The translations under genes were made by a program, and so were the position numbers. Source: Litsea cubeba (lineage: Eukaryota > Streptophyta > Magnoliopsida > Laurales > Lauraceae). Taken from it: 64,000 nucleotides of DNA. The notes below the pieces were generated by a model. It searched no databases. It had not been told where the DNA came from and saw only the letters and a program-made list of their open reading frames with translations. Shown here piece by piece: positions 10,563 to 20,904 of the stretch (positions within the stretch are counted from its first letter, which is position 1; each line of letters opens with the position of its first letter). The stretch covers positions 152,792,382 through 152,856,381 of the forward strand of contig CM022945.1 of the NCBI GenBank assembly GCA_012931725.1, read 5' to 3'.

Positions 10563-11237
10563 GAAGAGGGTGGATCCCTTGGTGATGTTTAAGAGTGGCT
10601 TGAATATGTCGCAGAGATGGTTTTACATTCAAATGCCAATTATGACTAGGATGAATCATTATCTTCTGTTCCGATCTTATAGTCACCAAAATCCTAAAAA
10701 ACTTAGAAAAGTAAGAAATAATACAAAGTGAAGATGGGCGAAATCCATGAGTAATCATTTAAGTGATTTCTCACCTCGATTACATAGATCTTTAGTTTTC
10801 TTGAATGCTATGCAATGCTCATCACTTTATGTAGCTAATAATGTTTCATTAAACACTCAAAAGGAGTAGAATTACCAATAGTTTATATTGATTCATGAAG
10901 TACTAGGTTTTAATTGAAAATAATAGTATGGTGAAACAGGGAGTGTAGATTAAAAAGCTCTTTTTTACACCACACCTTATCATACTTTTTTGTGGTAAAA
11001 TGAAAGAGGCTTGTGGAGGAGTAAAAGGTAAGTAGTGTCACATCATAAGTTTAGTTCTCCACTTTACATTTTTCATCCAAACTGTTCTTCAAGCTCAACT
11101 TCGACCGGAGGAGAGTGACACTTCATCTTTTGCAATGGCACTCACTTAACATTAGATTTAGGACATGATACGAGCTCAGTAGCTTCTATCCTCATCTCAT
11201 GGGTATCTCTAGTAGGTACACTTACACTCACACTGCC
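10563..11237. other. No recognisable feature
   Basis: AT-rich sequence with short frames only. Near 11240 it probably becomes the older copia element interrupted at 11243. Confidence 0.4.
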
Positions 11238-11242
11238 CTTTC

Positions 11243-11501
11243 TGTTGACAATTGACGATTCCACAATTATCTCCAAGCTGGTGCACTGCTGTATAAGACT
11301 CAATTGACATTAATTGATTTTGTAAATATTAGGAATTGATTCTTGTAGTTACTGCTTTCCTAGAATAGAGATATTGTTTCCTAGAGTAACAATACGTGTG
11401 CCAGAAGTTTAGGATCTATGTGTTGTACAGAGGCTATTTATGCCCATCATTGAAACTGAGAAAGATACACTTTTACACCAGAACCATATTCTGTTTCAAC
11501 T
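11243..11501 (+). repeat. 5' LTR of the young copia
   Basis: TGTTGACAAT...TTTCAACT, 259 bp. The target duplication CTTTC forces the LTR to include the terminal ACT, so its termini are TG and CT, with imperfect inverted ends TGTTGA and TCAACT. A tctatgtgttgtacag segment and a tttatgcc near 11440 lie in the probable promoter region. No canonical TATA box is obvious. Confidence 0.92.
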
Positions 11502-11517
11502 TGGTATCAGAGCTTCC
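11502..11517 (+). promoter_or_regulatory. Primer binding site (initiator tRNA-Met)
   Basis: TGGTATCAGAGCTTCC directly abuts the 5' LTR with no gap. Confidence 0.9.
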
Positions 11518-11552
11518 CATACCATTCGAACCTTCACCTTGATATTGGCCTC

Positions 11553-13910
11553 ATGGCTAATGACAAATCCGAATCCTCTACACCTGAATCATCTGTACCA
11601 GTTATCCATATTCAACCAGAAAAATATGGCTTTCAAGCCGGCATTATTCTGACGGAAGTGAACTATGATGTATGGTCTCAGATATTGGAGATGCAGATCG
11701 CTGGACGTGAAAAGCTGGAATATATTATGGGCAAAACTGTTCCCCCGAAGGAGACTGATGCTTCCTATGCAAAGTGGTATGCCGAAAATCAAAAGGTCAA
11801 AGGATGGTTGCTGACTTCTATGTCGCCGGAGATTATGAAGCGCTATCTTCGATTACGAACCGCACGTGAAATTTGGAGCGCCCTAGCCAAAGCGTTTTAC
11901 GATGGGTCGGATGAATCGCAACTTTTTGCACTAAATCAACAAGCCTTCTCTACCAAACAGGTTGGTCGTTCTCTATCCATTTATTACGGTGAGCTCGTCG
12001 CAATTTTCCAAGAACTGGATTATCGTGATAAGATTATAATGAAAGATCCCGATGATGTTATCGCATATAAACAATCTATTGAACGATTGCGTGTACACAT
12101 ATTCTTGAGTGGACTTGATGCTGAATTTGAACAAATCCGAGGTGAGATTCTTCGAAAGGACCGAGCAATGGACCTTGAAGAGACCTATGCGTATGTGCGT
12201 CGTGATGTCGTTCGCAGAGCAACAGTAAATGGCGAAACTGATCACTCAGAGTCCTCCGCCATGGTGGCTCGTCGGGGCAAGCCTCAGCAATGGCAAACAC
12301 ACCCGAAATCAGACTCTGTTTTGAACCATGTTGCAGACCAAACTCGGTCATCTGGATCACAAAAGGGAAGCTATGCAATAGGAGTTGCAAAACCAGAACG
12401 TGTGTGCACTCATTGTGGTGAGACTGGACATACTAAGAACAGGTGCTATGAACTGATTGGATATCCAGATTGGTGGGATCCATCCAAGGCACCACGCAAA
12501 CGAAATTCAAAAGGCAACCATGCCTCTGTTGCTGTAGCTGAATCTTCAAAAAATACTCCTAAAGAAGTCTCTTCTTTGATTGCTACTTCAGGTAACACTG
12601 GTCAGGCTCTTCATACTTCCGCACCTAATAGTGATAATACATGGATAATTGATTCTGGTGCTACAGATCACATGACCTTTGACAGTAATCATATTCAATC
12701 TATGAAACCATCTAAACAGCATATAGTGTCTACAGCCAATGGTACTCCCTCTCCTGTGATTGGAGAAGGTTCAATATCTCTCCTAAATAATTTGAATTTG
12801 GATTCTGTTTTGGTTGTACCTTCCCTCAAACATAACTTGTTGTCTATTGCCCAAATAACCCGTGCTTTATATTGTGTTGTGATTTTTTGGCCTAACTCTT
12901 GTGTTTTTAAGGACATTCGGACTCGGAAGACAATTGGTTATGGTACTAGAAGGGGAAAGCTCTATTATCTCGATCTAATGCCTGCTAGCTCCAATCAGTT
13001 GGCTCAAGTTTTTTCAGTGGATAAGTCTGACAAGACTTCAAAAATTTGGTTGTGGCATAGGCGCTTAGGTCATGCATCTTTTGGATATTTACAAAAATTG
13101 TTTCCGAAATTGTTTTCTAAGATAATTGCTTCAGATTTCAAGTGTGATATTTGTGAATTGGCTAAGAGCCATCGTGTGTCATTTCCAATAAGTATGAATA
13201 AAAGTCCAGTGCCGTTTATGATAATACACTCTGATGTTTGGGGTCCAGCCAATACCCCTTCTATGAATGGTGCACGTTGGTTTGTTTCTTTTATTGATGA
13301 TAACACGCGTATGACTTGGGTGTGCTTAATGAAATCTAAAAATGAAGTTAGCTCATTGTTTCAGAAGTTTCACAAGATGATAGCCACTCAGTATCAATCT
13401 CATATACAAGTTCTTCGCACTGATAATGGTGGAGAATTTGTTAATCAAGATTTGAAACAATATTTGCAGTTACATGGAATTGCTCACCAGACGACTTGCC
13501 CTTACTCCCCTCAACAAAATGGAGTAGCGGAGCGAAAAAATCGTCATCTTCTTGAAGTTGTACGTGCTTCCTTATTTGGGGCCCACATGCCCACTAATTA
13601 CTGGGGCGAAGCCATTACAGTTGCAGCTTACCTCATCAATCGTGTACCTTCCAGTTCCTTACAGTTTCAGAATCCTTTTAATGTTCTTCATAAGGCTGTA
13701 CACGCTCCTACTGTCCCGAATCTGTCGCCTCGAATATTTGGTTGTGTAGCCTTTGTGCACCTTCATAAACCTTTGAGAAATAAGTTGGAACCTCGAGCTC
13801 TGCAGTGTGTCTTTGTTGGATATGCGTCACAACAGAAAGGCTATCGGTGTTATCATCCCCCTTCTCGTAAGCTATATGTTACTCTTGATGTTGTTTTTTC
13901 ACGAAAATGA
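11553..13910 (+). CDS. Copia Gag-protease-integrase polyprotein (785 aa)
   Basis: The frame starts at ATG 11553, 51 bases after the LTR. A UBN2-like Gag domain covers roughly residues 25-200. A CCHC knuckle (Cys285, Cys288, His293, Cys298) follows. The protease has DSGATDH with the catalytic Asp near residue 367. A GAG-pre-integrase region (LWHRRLGHASFGYL, CDICELAKSHR) comes next, then an integrase core with Asp561, Asp624 and Glu660, a D,D(35)E arrangement. The frame ends at 13910 by a shift in a T6 run. RT is found in the +1 frame, so the polyprotein is split. Integrase would insert the cDNA in the nucleus. Confidence 0.95.
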   Translation: MANDKSESSTPESSVPVIHIQPEKYGFQAGIILTEVNYDVWSQILEMQIAGREKLEYIMGKTVPPKETDASYAKWYAENQKVKGWLLTSMSPEIMKRYLRLRTAREIWSALAKAFYDGSDESQLFALNQQAFSTKQVGRSLSIYYGELVAIFQELDYRDKIIMKDPDDVIAYKQSIERLRVHIFLSGLDAEFEQIRGEILRKDRAMDLEETYAYVRRDVVRRATVNGETDHSESSAMVARRGKPQQWQTHPKSDSVLNHVADQTRSSGSQKGSYAIGVAKPERVCTHCGETGHTKNRCYELIGYPDWWDPSKAPRKRNSKGNHASVAVAESSKNTPKEVSSLIATSGNTGQALHTSAPNSDNTWIIDSGATDHMTFDSNHIQSMKPSKQHIVSTANGTPSPVIGEGSISLLNNLNLDSVLVVPSLKHNLLSIAQITRALYCVVIFWPNSCVFKDIRTRKTIGYGTRRGKLYYLDLMPASSNQLAQVFSVDKSDKTSKIWLWHRRLGHASFGYLQKLFPKLFSKIIASDFKCDICELAKSHRVSFPISMNKSPVPFMIIHSDVWGPANTPSMNGARWFVSFIDDNTRMTWVCLMKSKNEVSSLFQKFHKMIATQYQSHIQVLRTDNGGEFVNQDLKQYLQLHGIAHQTTCPYSPQQNGVAERKNRHLLEVVRASLFGAHMPTNYWGEAITVAAYLINRVPSSSLQFQNPFNVLHKAVHAPTVPNLSPRIFGCVAFVHLHKPLRNKLEPRALQCVFVGYASQQKGYRCYHPPSRKLYVTLDVVFSRK

Positions 13911-15954
13911 TATGTATTATTCTGTTCCTGAGTCTTCCCTTCAGGGGGAGAATAGAAATGAATTGCAGACTCTGAATTACTTCGGTGGCAACTTGGAAAA
14001 TAATGGTGAATGTCCAAATGAGGAAGATAATGACCGTCCATGTGAGTCAAATGATGATGAGGAAAATGAAGATGAGAATAGTCAGGAAAATAGGGAAGTG
14101 GTTCCGCCTACATCTCCAGGACCAGTATTGCAGATGTCACAAGAGTTGTCACAAGTTCAAGCTCCAGTTTCCCCCCTTCATGAGGTACCATTGAACCAAT
14201 TGCTCTCTCAAGTCGATTCCATGTCTGAACCGCAGGTAAATTCTGAACCCCACCTAAAAGTGCTACCTAATCGAGTCACAAGAGGAATACCTAAAGTAAA
14301 CTATGAACCTGTTCTTAGTTCCAAACCTAAATATCCCATAAGTAATTCTGTGTCTTACCATAGATTGTCAAAGGAAAATGAATCATTTGTGAATCAATTA
14401 TCTACTGTATCTATTCCTAATAGTGTGCAGGAAGCCTTGAGAGATCCCATATGGAAGGAAGCAATGAATGAAGAAATGAAGTCTCTCCAAAAGAACTCAA
14501 CATGGGAAATTGTTAACTTGCCTGAAGGAAAGAAACCCGTCGGTTGTAGGTGGGTCTTCACCATTAAATACAAAGCTGATGGAGCCATCGAACGATTCAA
14601 AGCCAGACTTGTTGCTAAAGGATATACTCAAACTTACGGAATTGATTATGCTGAGACATTCACACCAGTGGCCAAAATTAATACTGTTCGTATTTTATTA
14701 TCCCTGGCTGTGAATCTTGACTGGCCTTTGCAACAGTTTGATGTGAAAAATGCATTTTTGCATGGAGATCTTCAAGAAGAAGTATATATGGAGCTGCCTC
14801 CTGGATGTATTATGCAATCTGAAGACAGCAAACGAGTCTGTAAGTTGAGAAAGGCCCTGTATGGTTTGAAGCAATCCCCTAGAGCGTGGTTTGGAAGGTT
14901 CACGAGTTCTATGAAGACTTTTGGATACAAGCAAAGTAACTCTGATCATACTCTTTTCTTGAAGCACAATAAAGAAAAGATTACTGCTCTTATTGTGTAT
15001 GTTGATGATATGATAGTGACTGGAAATGATCCAGAAGAGAAGAAAGCATTGCAAGATCACCTTGCTCGTGAATTTGAAATGAAAGATCTTGGTCAGTTGA
15101 AGTATTTTCTTGGAATTGAAGTGTCAAGATCAAAGAAAGGTATTTTCTTGTCTCAACGAAAATATGCCTTAGATTTGTTGAAAGAAACTGGTATGACAGC
15201 ATGTAGTCCAGTTAGCACTCCTATGGAAGAAAATCTAAAGCTTGGCATACATCCGAATCAAGTTCCTACTAACAAGGAACGATATCAGAGATTAGTCGGG
15301 AGATTGATGTATCTTGCACTTACTCGGCCTGATCTAGCTTATGCACTAAGTGTTGTCAGCCAATTTATGCACTCCCCGAGCGAAGAACACATGAATGCCA
15401 TCATTCGTATCTTGCGTTACTTGAAGTCATCTCCGGGAAAAGGTATTATGTTTACAAAAGGAGATAACTTGGACATCAAAGGGTATACTGATGCAGATTG
15501 GGCCGGGTCAATCGAGGACAGACGGTCTACGTCTGGGTATTTCACATTTGTAGGTGGGAATCTAGTTACTTGGCGAAGTAAAAAACAGGAGGTAGTAGCT
15601 AGATCAAGTGCTGAGGCCGAATACAGGGGAATAGCTAAGGCAGTGTGTGAATTACTGTGGATCAGAAATCTATTACAAGATCTACATATCGAGCAAACCA
15701 GTCCTATGAAGTTATACTGCGATAACAAGGCAGCAAGTGATATTGCCCATAATCCGGTTCAACATGATCGAACTAAACATGTTGAGGTTGATAGACATTT
15801 CATCAAGGAGAAATTGGAAGCAAAGCTTATTGAAGTTCCTCATGTTCGATCTCAAGATCAACTTGCAGATATACTCACCAAAGCTGTGTCAAGTCAAGTT
15901 TTTAACCGGTGTCTTGACAAGTTAGGCATGAACGACATCTATGCACCAACTTGA
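13807..15954 (+). CDS. Copia reverse transcriptase-RNase H (split from ORF1)
   Basis: The open frame begins formally at 13807, but homology to copia pol starts near 13890, after the frameshift. After a variable acidic linker (about residues 60-105), the RVT_2 domain has WKEAMNEEMKSL, CRWVFTIKYKADG, FDVKNAFLHGDLQEEVYM, LYGLKQSPRAW and the catalytic YVDDM (Asp400, Asp401 counted from 13807). RNase H follows (GYTDADWAGS, SSAEAEYRG, YCDNKAA, HVEVDRHFI, ADILTKAV) and ends seven bases before the LTR. Catalytic motifs are complete. Alone it lacks a sensible start, so production would need frameshifting or a sequence correction. Confidence 0.93.
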   Translation: MSLLDMRHNRKAIGVIIPLLVSYMLLLMLFFHENDMYYSVPESSLQGENRNELQTLNYFGGNLENNGECPNEEDNDRPCESNDDEENEDENSQENREVVPPTSPGPVLQMSQELSQVQAPVSPLHEVPLNQLLSQVDSMSEPQVNSEPHLKVLPNRVTRGIPKVNYEPVLSSKPKYPISNSVSYHRLSKENESFVNQLSTVSIPNSVQEALRDPIWKEAMNEEMKSLQKNSTWEIVNLPEGKKPVGCRWVFTIKYKADGAIERFKARLVAKGYTQTYGIDYAETFTPVAKINTVRILLSLAVNLDWPLQQFDVKNAFLHGDLQEEVYMELPPGCIMQSEDSKRVCKLRKALYGLKQSPRAWFGRFTSSMKTFGYKQSNSDHTLFLKHNKEKITALIVYVDDMIVTGNDPEEKKALQDHLAREFEMKDLGQLKYFLGIEVSRSKKGIFLSQRKYALDLLKETGMTACSPVSTPMEENLKLGIHPNQVPTNKERYQRLVGRLMYLALTRPDLAYALSVVSQFMHSPSEEHMNAIIRILRYLKSSPGKGIMFTKGDNLDIKGYTDADWAGSIEDRRSTSGYFTFVGGNLVTWRSKKQEVVARSSAEAEYRGIAKAVCELLWIRNLLQDLHIEQTSPMKLYCDNKAASDIAHNPVQHDRTKHVEVDRHFIKEKLEAKLIEVPHVRSQDQLADILTKAVSSQVFNRCLDKLGMNDIYAPT

Positions 15955-15961
15955 GGGGGAG
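15950..15961 (+). promoter_or_regulatory. Polypurine tract of the young copia
   Basis: cttgagggggag overlaps the pol stop codon and abuts the 3' LTR, as is usual for copia elements. Confidence 0.9.
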
Positions 15962-16220
15962 TGTTGACAATTGACGATTCCACAATTATCTCCAAGCTGG
16001 TGCACTGCTGTATAAGACTCAATTGACATTAATTGATTTTGTAAATATTAGGAATTGATTCTTGTAGTTACTGCTTTCCTAGAATAGAGATATTGTTTCC
16101 TAGAGTAACAATACGTGTGCCAGAAGTTTAGGATCTATGTGTTGTACAGAGGCTATTTATGCCCATCATTGAAACTGAGAAAGATACACTTTTACACCAG
16201 AACCATATTCTGTTTCAACT
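15962..16220 (+). repeat. 3' LTR of the young copia
   Basis: A 259-bp copy with no difference from 11243-11501 that I could see. It is followed by the target duplication CTTTC. Confidence 0.95.
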
Positions 16221-16225
16221 CTTTC

Positions 16226-18053
16226 TACTACCATTTGCCCTCTTCAAGGTTTATAGATTCTAGTGCTTCTAACCACATGAGCGAGATTTGACCATATGCC
16301 TAACATGAAAAGATTACAGCAGCCAATAGACAACACATCCATTTCTGGAATAGGGTTGATTGACATCACTACACCTCAGAACCAGCCCTTTTCCCTTCCC
16401 AATGTTTCCACATCTGTTTGCCTATATAATTTCTGTTGATCAACTAGTACATAGTGGATGCTCAATGCACTTCTCTTTTTCTTGTTGTGTTATATGAGAC
16501 TGGCAAAATAGGAAAGTGATCAGAACAGGGAGTAAACATGGGCATTCTTCCTCTTGGATATTGGGCTGGACTCTCTCTTCGCTACTTCTACCGAATTTTC
16601 AAATTAATTGGACCCTTTGGCTCTTGATCACGTATATAGTGATAGATTAGTTTCCTTGTTCAGACTCGGTTATTTGGACTCTTCAATTATGAATAAAGAG
16701 AACATGCTTTCTTATTTATGCTTCTATGTGTGGCTCTTGTTGCTCAAGTAAAAACTATATTTTTTTCATGGTTCCTCTTCACTATTCACTGCCCACTGCA
16801 TCTTTTGACGTGATACATAGATGTTTAGGGAAATGCACCCAACGTAGGTTGGACTACAAATATTATGAGAGATTCATTGATTATCACTCTCGTTTTACTT
16901 GGATTTATTTTATTCGCATGAAGTATGAAGTTTTGCCTACTTCTCAAAAGTTTTACAATTTTGTGCATATCCAATTTGATCAAATTATTAAAATCATCCA
17001 TTCTGATTGAGAAAGAGAGTACATGGCATTGAATTTTTTATCTTTCCTATTTGAAAAATGGAATATTCTTCAAAAATCTGTCCACATTTCCCTCAACAAA
17101 ATGAGATTGCTGTGAGGGAAAATCGGCACATCATTGAAACCATGCATGCTCTGCTTATAGAATTCTCCGTTCCTCCTCCCTTTTGGTGTGAAGCTGCACA
17201 CAGGGTATTACATTAGAAAATTTTCTTACTTTTGTCTTGGTTAACACTTTGCCATATGAATTTCTATATGGAGAACCACCTTAGTCTTGTTGGGAAGTCC
17301 CACATCCCACATCGCCTATGTCCTGATTTGGACATGGCTTCATATACCTGTTTGGGCCTTCCACCTATCGGCTTAAGGATTTGGATTGGTACATGGCTTC
17401 TTACATGGTATCAGAGTGGTTTCTGATCCCATCGTTCTTGTGTAGGCCACGTGGCAGGCTAGTCCATGAAATCTGTTGGGCTGCGCAAGTGAGGGGGAGT
17501 GATGGGATGTCCCACAACCCATATCGCCTGGATGTCCCACATCGCCTAAGTCCTGAGTTGGACATGGTTTCATATACCTGTTTGTGTCTTCCACCGATCA
17601 GCTTAAGCTTTTTCTTTGGTACATGGCTTCTTACAATTCTCACGCGTTTTTTGCTGTCTTTTATTTGTACGATTTCCAACACATTGACGAACTAAGCTTT
17701 CACGACAGGCTGCAGAATGTGCTTTTCTAGGGTATATTGATGAACATAAGGGCTTTCTGCTATTATCCAAAGGCCCGGCACACTCACATCTCTTGAATTA
17801 TTGTTTTTATTGAGCACATTCTCTTTTATTTCATTCAGTTAGACTTCTCAATCACATAAGTATCTTCCCTTCCTAACTTTCCCACTCAGGTAGTTGCTCC
17901 AGCCATCACTAAGATCTATGTTCGACATCACATGGCATCACTCACTGTTGAATCTGGCCCTGTCCTGAGCACCCTCCATCGTCAGATCCTTCTTTCTTTT
18001 CAGACCACTTTGTTCTATTTCTTTCCCTTCATACCCATAGACTGTTGAAGAAC
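16226..18053 (+). pseudogene. Older copia: protease-integrase remnant
   Basis: Copia protein resumes right after the young element. A protease-like IDSSASNHMSE reads at about 16255, and integrase pieces follow: FIDYHSRFTWIYFIRMKYEV (about 16870-16930), IIKIIHSD, PQQNEIAVRENRHIIET (about 17090-17145) and FWCEAAH. Stops and frameshifts are frequent. A TRIM interrupts it at 17288-17635 and an LTR ends it at 18054. The decay level implies this host copia is much older than its guests. Confidence 0.8.
17288..17635 (+). mobile_element. TRIM element (terminal-repeat retrotransposon in miniature)
   Basis: The 348-bp element has a 118-bp 5' LTR (17288-17405, TGTTGGGAAG...CTTACA), a primer site TGGTATCAGAGTGG at 17406, a non-coding interior, a polypurine tract (tgagggggag, about 17490-17499) and a 136-bp 3' LTR (17500-17635). 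The 3' LTR holds a small duplication (atgtcccacatcgcct). Flanking AGTCT and ATTCT match at four of five bases. The same family recurs on the minus strand at 37505-37715, also with a 118-bp LTR. Confidence 0.88.
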
Positions 18054-20899
18054 TGTCACATCCCGGTCCCGAATTACCCCGGCCTAGGGCAATCCCCGAG
18101 GTGAGACACACGTACTCCCGTGTGATAATACATGTTGCGAGTCAAATACAATCACACGAAGGAGATAAACCGATTCCACTCGTGAGTCTAACTCACTTGA
18201 ACCAATTAAAACATTTCAAGTAAGCGGAAGCTGAAATTACAAAATGAATATCATTCCCCATCAGTCCATTTAAACATTCAAGTTTAATACAAAAGAACTT
18301 TTACAATATATGCATTGTTATCAAAAGAGGGTTGCAAGATACCCTATACAATAATACCAAAAGTATAACTAAATTAAAAGAAGATCCTAGTGTGACAACA
18401 CAAAAAAGAAGTAGTCACACTCTAGCTACCAGTTCTCAAAAGTGTGTGTCGCACTATGAAAATGTGGGGTTTCTACACTTGCCCCACATCGGGCCACTCC
18501 TCTAATCCTGGAGGAACCTCCTGGGCTTCCTCCTCTCCCGTCTGGGCCTCCTCAAGCCCGGGATCTGCATCTGTGCCTGTGACACCAAGAGTAGCACCTC
18601 AAATACGACGAATTGGCAAGTATAGGCAATAAAATGAAAATACATAATGTTCCAAAATGAAATAAATGACGATTGATTAATAAGATGTCAATATAAAGGA
18701 ATAACTAGGCAATTGTGCCAAAATAGATTAATTCATGCTTTTTGAATCAATGGACAGTAATGCACACTAATTTGGCTACTACATTAAGCTCATCCTCTCA
18801 ATAGAGAGCAAATCTAGTTGGGATGTCACCAGCGGCCCGGCCAAAGGCTAGCTGGCTACCCGGTTCTGGAGTTCCGGTGCTCCAGATGATCTATTGCAGT
18901 GATCTCGAATAACTAAACCAAGTTTAACCCCGTCGGGTATCACAAGGTTGAAGCTCAGTAGTGCCAGACCAAATCAAATCGAATAAATACACACATGAGT
19001 AAGATTGTTTTTACTTGAATCAAATCGAATCATAATACCCAAATATTTCACACATAACTTACTCATCCCAAATTTCAATTGAATACCATATAACTGTACA
19101 AGCATAACAAAAGAAACGAAACAACTTATGCATATAAGTTATTGTTTAGAATTAGGAAGTTGGATAGAAAATAAACCTCAATATGCACATGCATTAATCA
19201 AGAGGAATCAAGGTCATTTACTAGACTCTCGTCTTTCACTTTCTCACACGATGAAGTTTAGAGGTCCGGTGTATGGCTATCTTTAATTTGGTGTCACTTT
19301 GTATAAATGTAATGCACCGGGCTCCCCAAGCCTCATCCATGACAAGGCCTTAGACGAAAGATAAATTCCACATGAAATAATCTTAGCCTCAATGATTTCT
19401 CATGTGGTCCATTCCATTGGTCCGTTGATTTGGTCAAAGGTGCCATTTTCTAGGGTCCCACAAGTACTTCGGAGTCCTAAAATCCTAAGTGGTTTAGTAA
19501 ATATACAATTTAGGGGTATTCGTCAACTTTTAGTAGCCCAAAAAGTATTTTTGGTCAAACCCCGGGGCCCAGGCAGAACCACATCTCGCTATAGCGAGCT
19601 TGTGGCCCGCTATAGCGAGCCCACAGAAAGTGGTCTCGCTATAGCGAGGTCCATCCTCGCTATAGCGAGGGACACTTCTGTGTCACTCGTCAGGCACCCA
19701 TTTGTTCTGAATTTTCTCAAGTCCCACTTGAGCATTCCTTTTTAACATGTAAAGGCACATGTCATCATTCAATCACCACCCATTGTCATCCATTTAAACA
19801 AAGGATTCCACATGCACATGCATTTGTATTAAAAATTCCTTACACATGTCCTCATTCAAGCCCCCACCTGCACACATGAAATTTTTGTTTCATTTGTTTA
19901 TACACCACCCATTCCAAGACACCTTAGTTTTCCATTTTTTTTTCCAACCCAACCATAAACTTAAAATCATATTCATTTCCAAGCCATAACCAAGAGGCTA
20001 ATCACCATAAGAGATAAAATAGAATGGATAATCAAATCAAGGAATTAGCACCATGTATTCTTAATTAAAGCTTATACTTGCCTCAAATAGAGCTTTTCAA
20101 GTCCTCTTCACTCAATTAGCTCAAGAGACTAAAAACACCCAAATCTACAAACCCTAACAATGGAAAACCATGGAAGGATGAATGAGAATGCAATGCATGT
20201 TAGCTACAAGCCTCAAGGCTCTATTTCAACTCATATTAACCTAAAAATATAACTTTAAAGGGGTTTGGATCTTACCTCTAGTGATAAATCCGAATTTGAA
20301 GAAATAGGAGGTGATGAAGATGGGTTCTTGTCCACAAGCATAGAGGAAGGTGAGGAAGATGAAGATGCCCCAATCCTTAGCTCTCAAAACTCAAGCACTA
20401 AGCCCTCTTGATGATTGGAGAAGAGAGAAATGAAGAGGAGGGAAAGAGGAGATGAGTAGAGAGAAAGAAATGAAAAGGAATGAAAAGAGATGTTTGGTTG
20501 TAATTTATAAAGGGATAAGGTTCTCTTTTATAAGAAAACCCTTCAAGGTTCTAGTATTTTCATTTCGAGTCAAATGGTGGTCCACTAATACAACGGTTGG
20601 TCAAATGAGGTCGAGTCCAATACGAAAGTTGGCGTGCTCGATGAGATACATGCGTTGGTGTCAAAATGGCGTGTAAATGATGCAAAATGCAAAAATCGAT
20701 AATTACGGAAAAACCCTTGACTCCACTCAATTGAGTCAAACCGATATCAACTCATCTAGTCTAGGCTCAAGACTCAACTAACTAGACTCACAGGGACCAA
20801 ATAACACTAATTACTATAATTAGTAACTAAGCATAATTAATTTAGTTAAAATTTGATTAATTAGCACTAAACATGCGTAATTAGGGTCGGGGTGTAACA
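18054..20899 (-). repeat. Solo LTR of a Tekay-like gypsy element (2846 bp, minus)
   Basis: On the minus strand it runs TGTTACACCCCGACCC...GGGATGTGACA. Flanking AGAAC (18049-18053) and AGAAA (20900-20904) match at four of five, and the interrupted copia protein resumes at once on the right. There is no internal coding sequence, so the two LTRs of an element recombined. A TATA-like box (20504-20511) is about 390 bases from the 5' end. Shared words with the LTRs ending at 4297 and 63060 support one broad family. Confidence 0.85.
19585..19670. repeat. Quartet of CTCGCTATAGCGAG palindromes
   Basis: Four copies with the core CGCTATAGCG: 19585-19598, 19609-19618, 19635-19648 and 19655-19670, arranged as two close pairs. 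They are perfect or nearly perfect self-complementary words in the transcribed part of the solo LTR, about 1.23-1.31 kb from its 5' end. Confidence 0.9.
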
Positions 20900-20904
20900 A
20901 GAAA

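Larger units (their letters stand above)
11243..16220 (+). mobile_element. Full-length young Ty1/copia retrotransposon
   Basis: The 4978-bp element has two 259-bp LTRs that read as identical, a perfect 5-bp duplication CTTTC (11238-11242, 16221-16225), a primer site, gag-protease-integrase and RT-RNase H frames, and a polypurine tract. The LTR ends are TG...CT rather than TG...CA. The only visible lesion is a one-base frameshift in a T6 run near 13895. Identical LTRs indicate very recent insertion. It lies in an older, decayed copia. Confidence 0.95.

Noticed and set aside
11502..11517. tRNA-Met-like sequences (TGGTATCAGAGC) at many sites
   Set aside because: These are retrotransposon primer binding sites next to LTRs. 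No cloverleaf could be drawn, so they are not tRNA genes.
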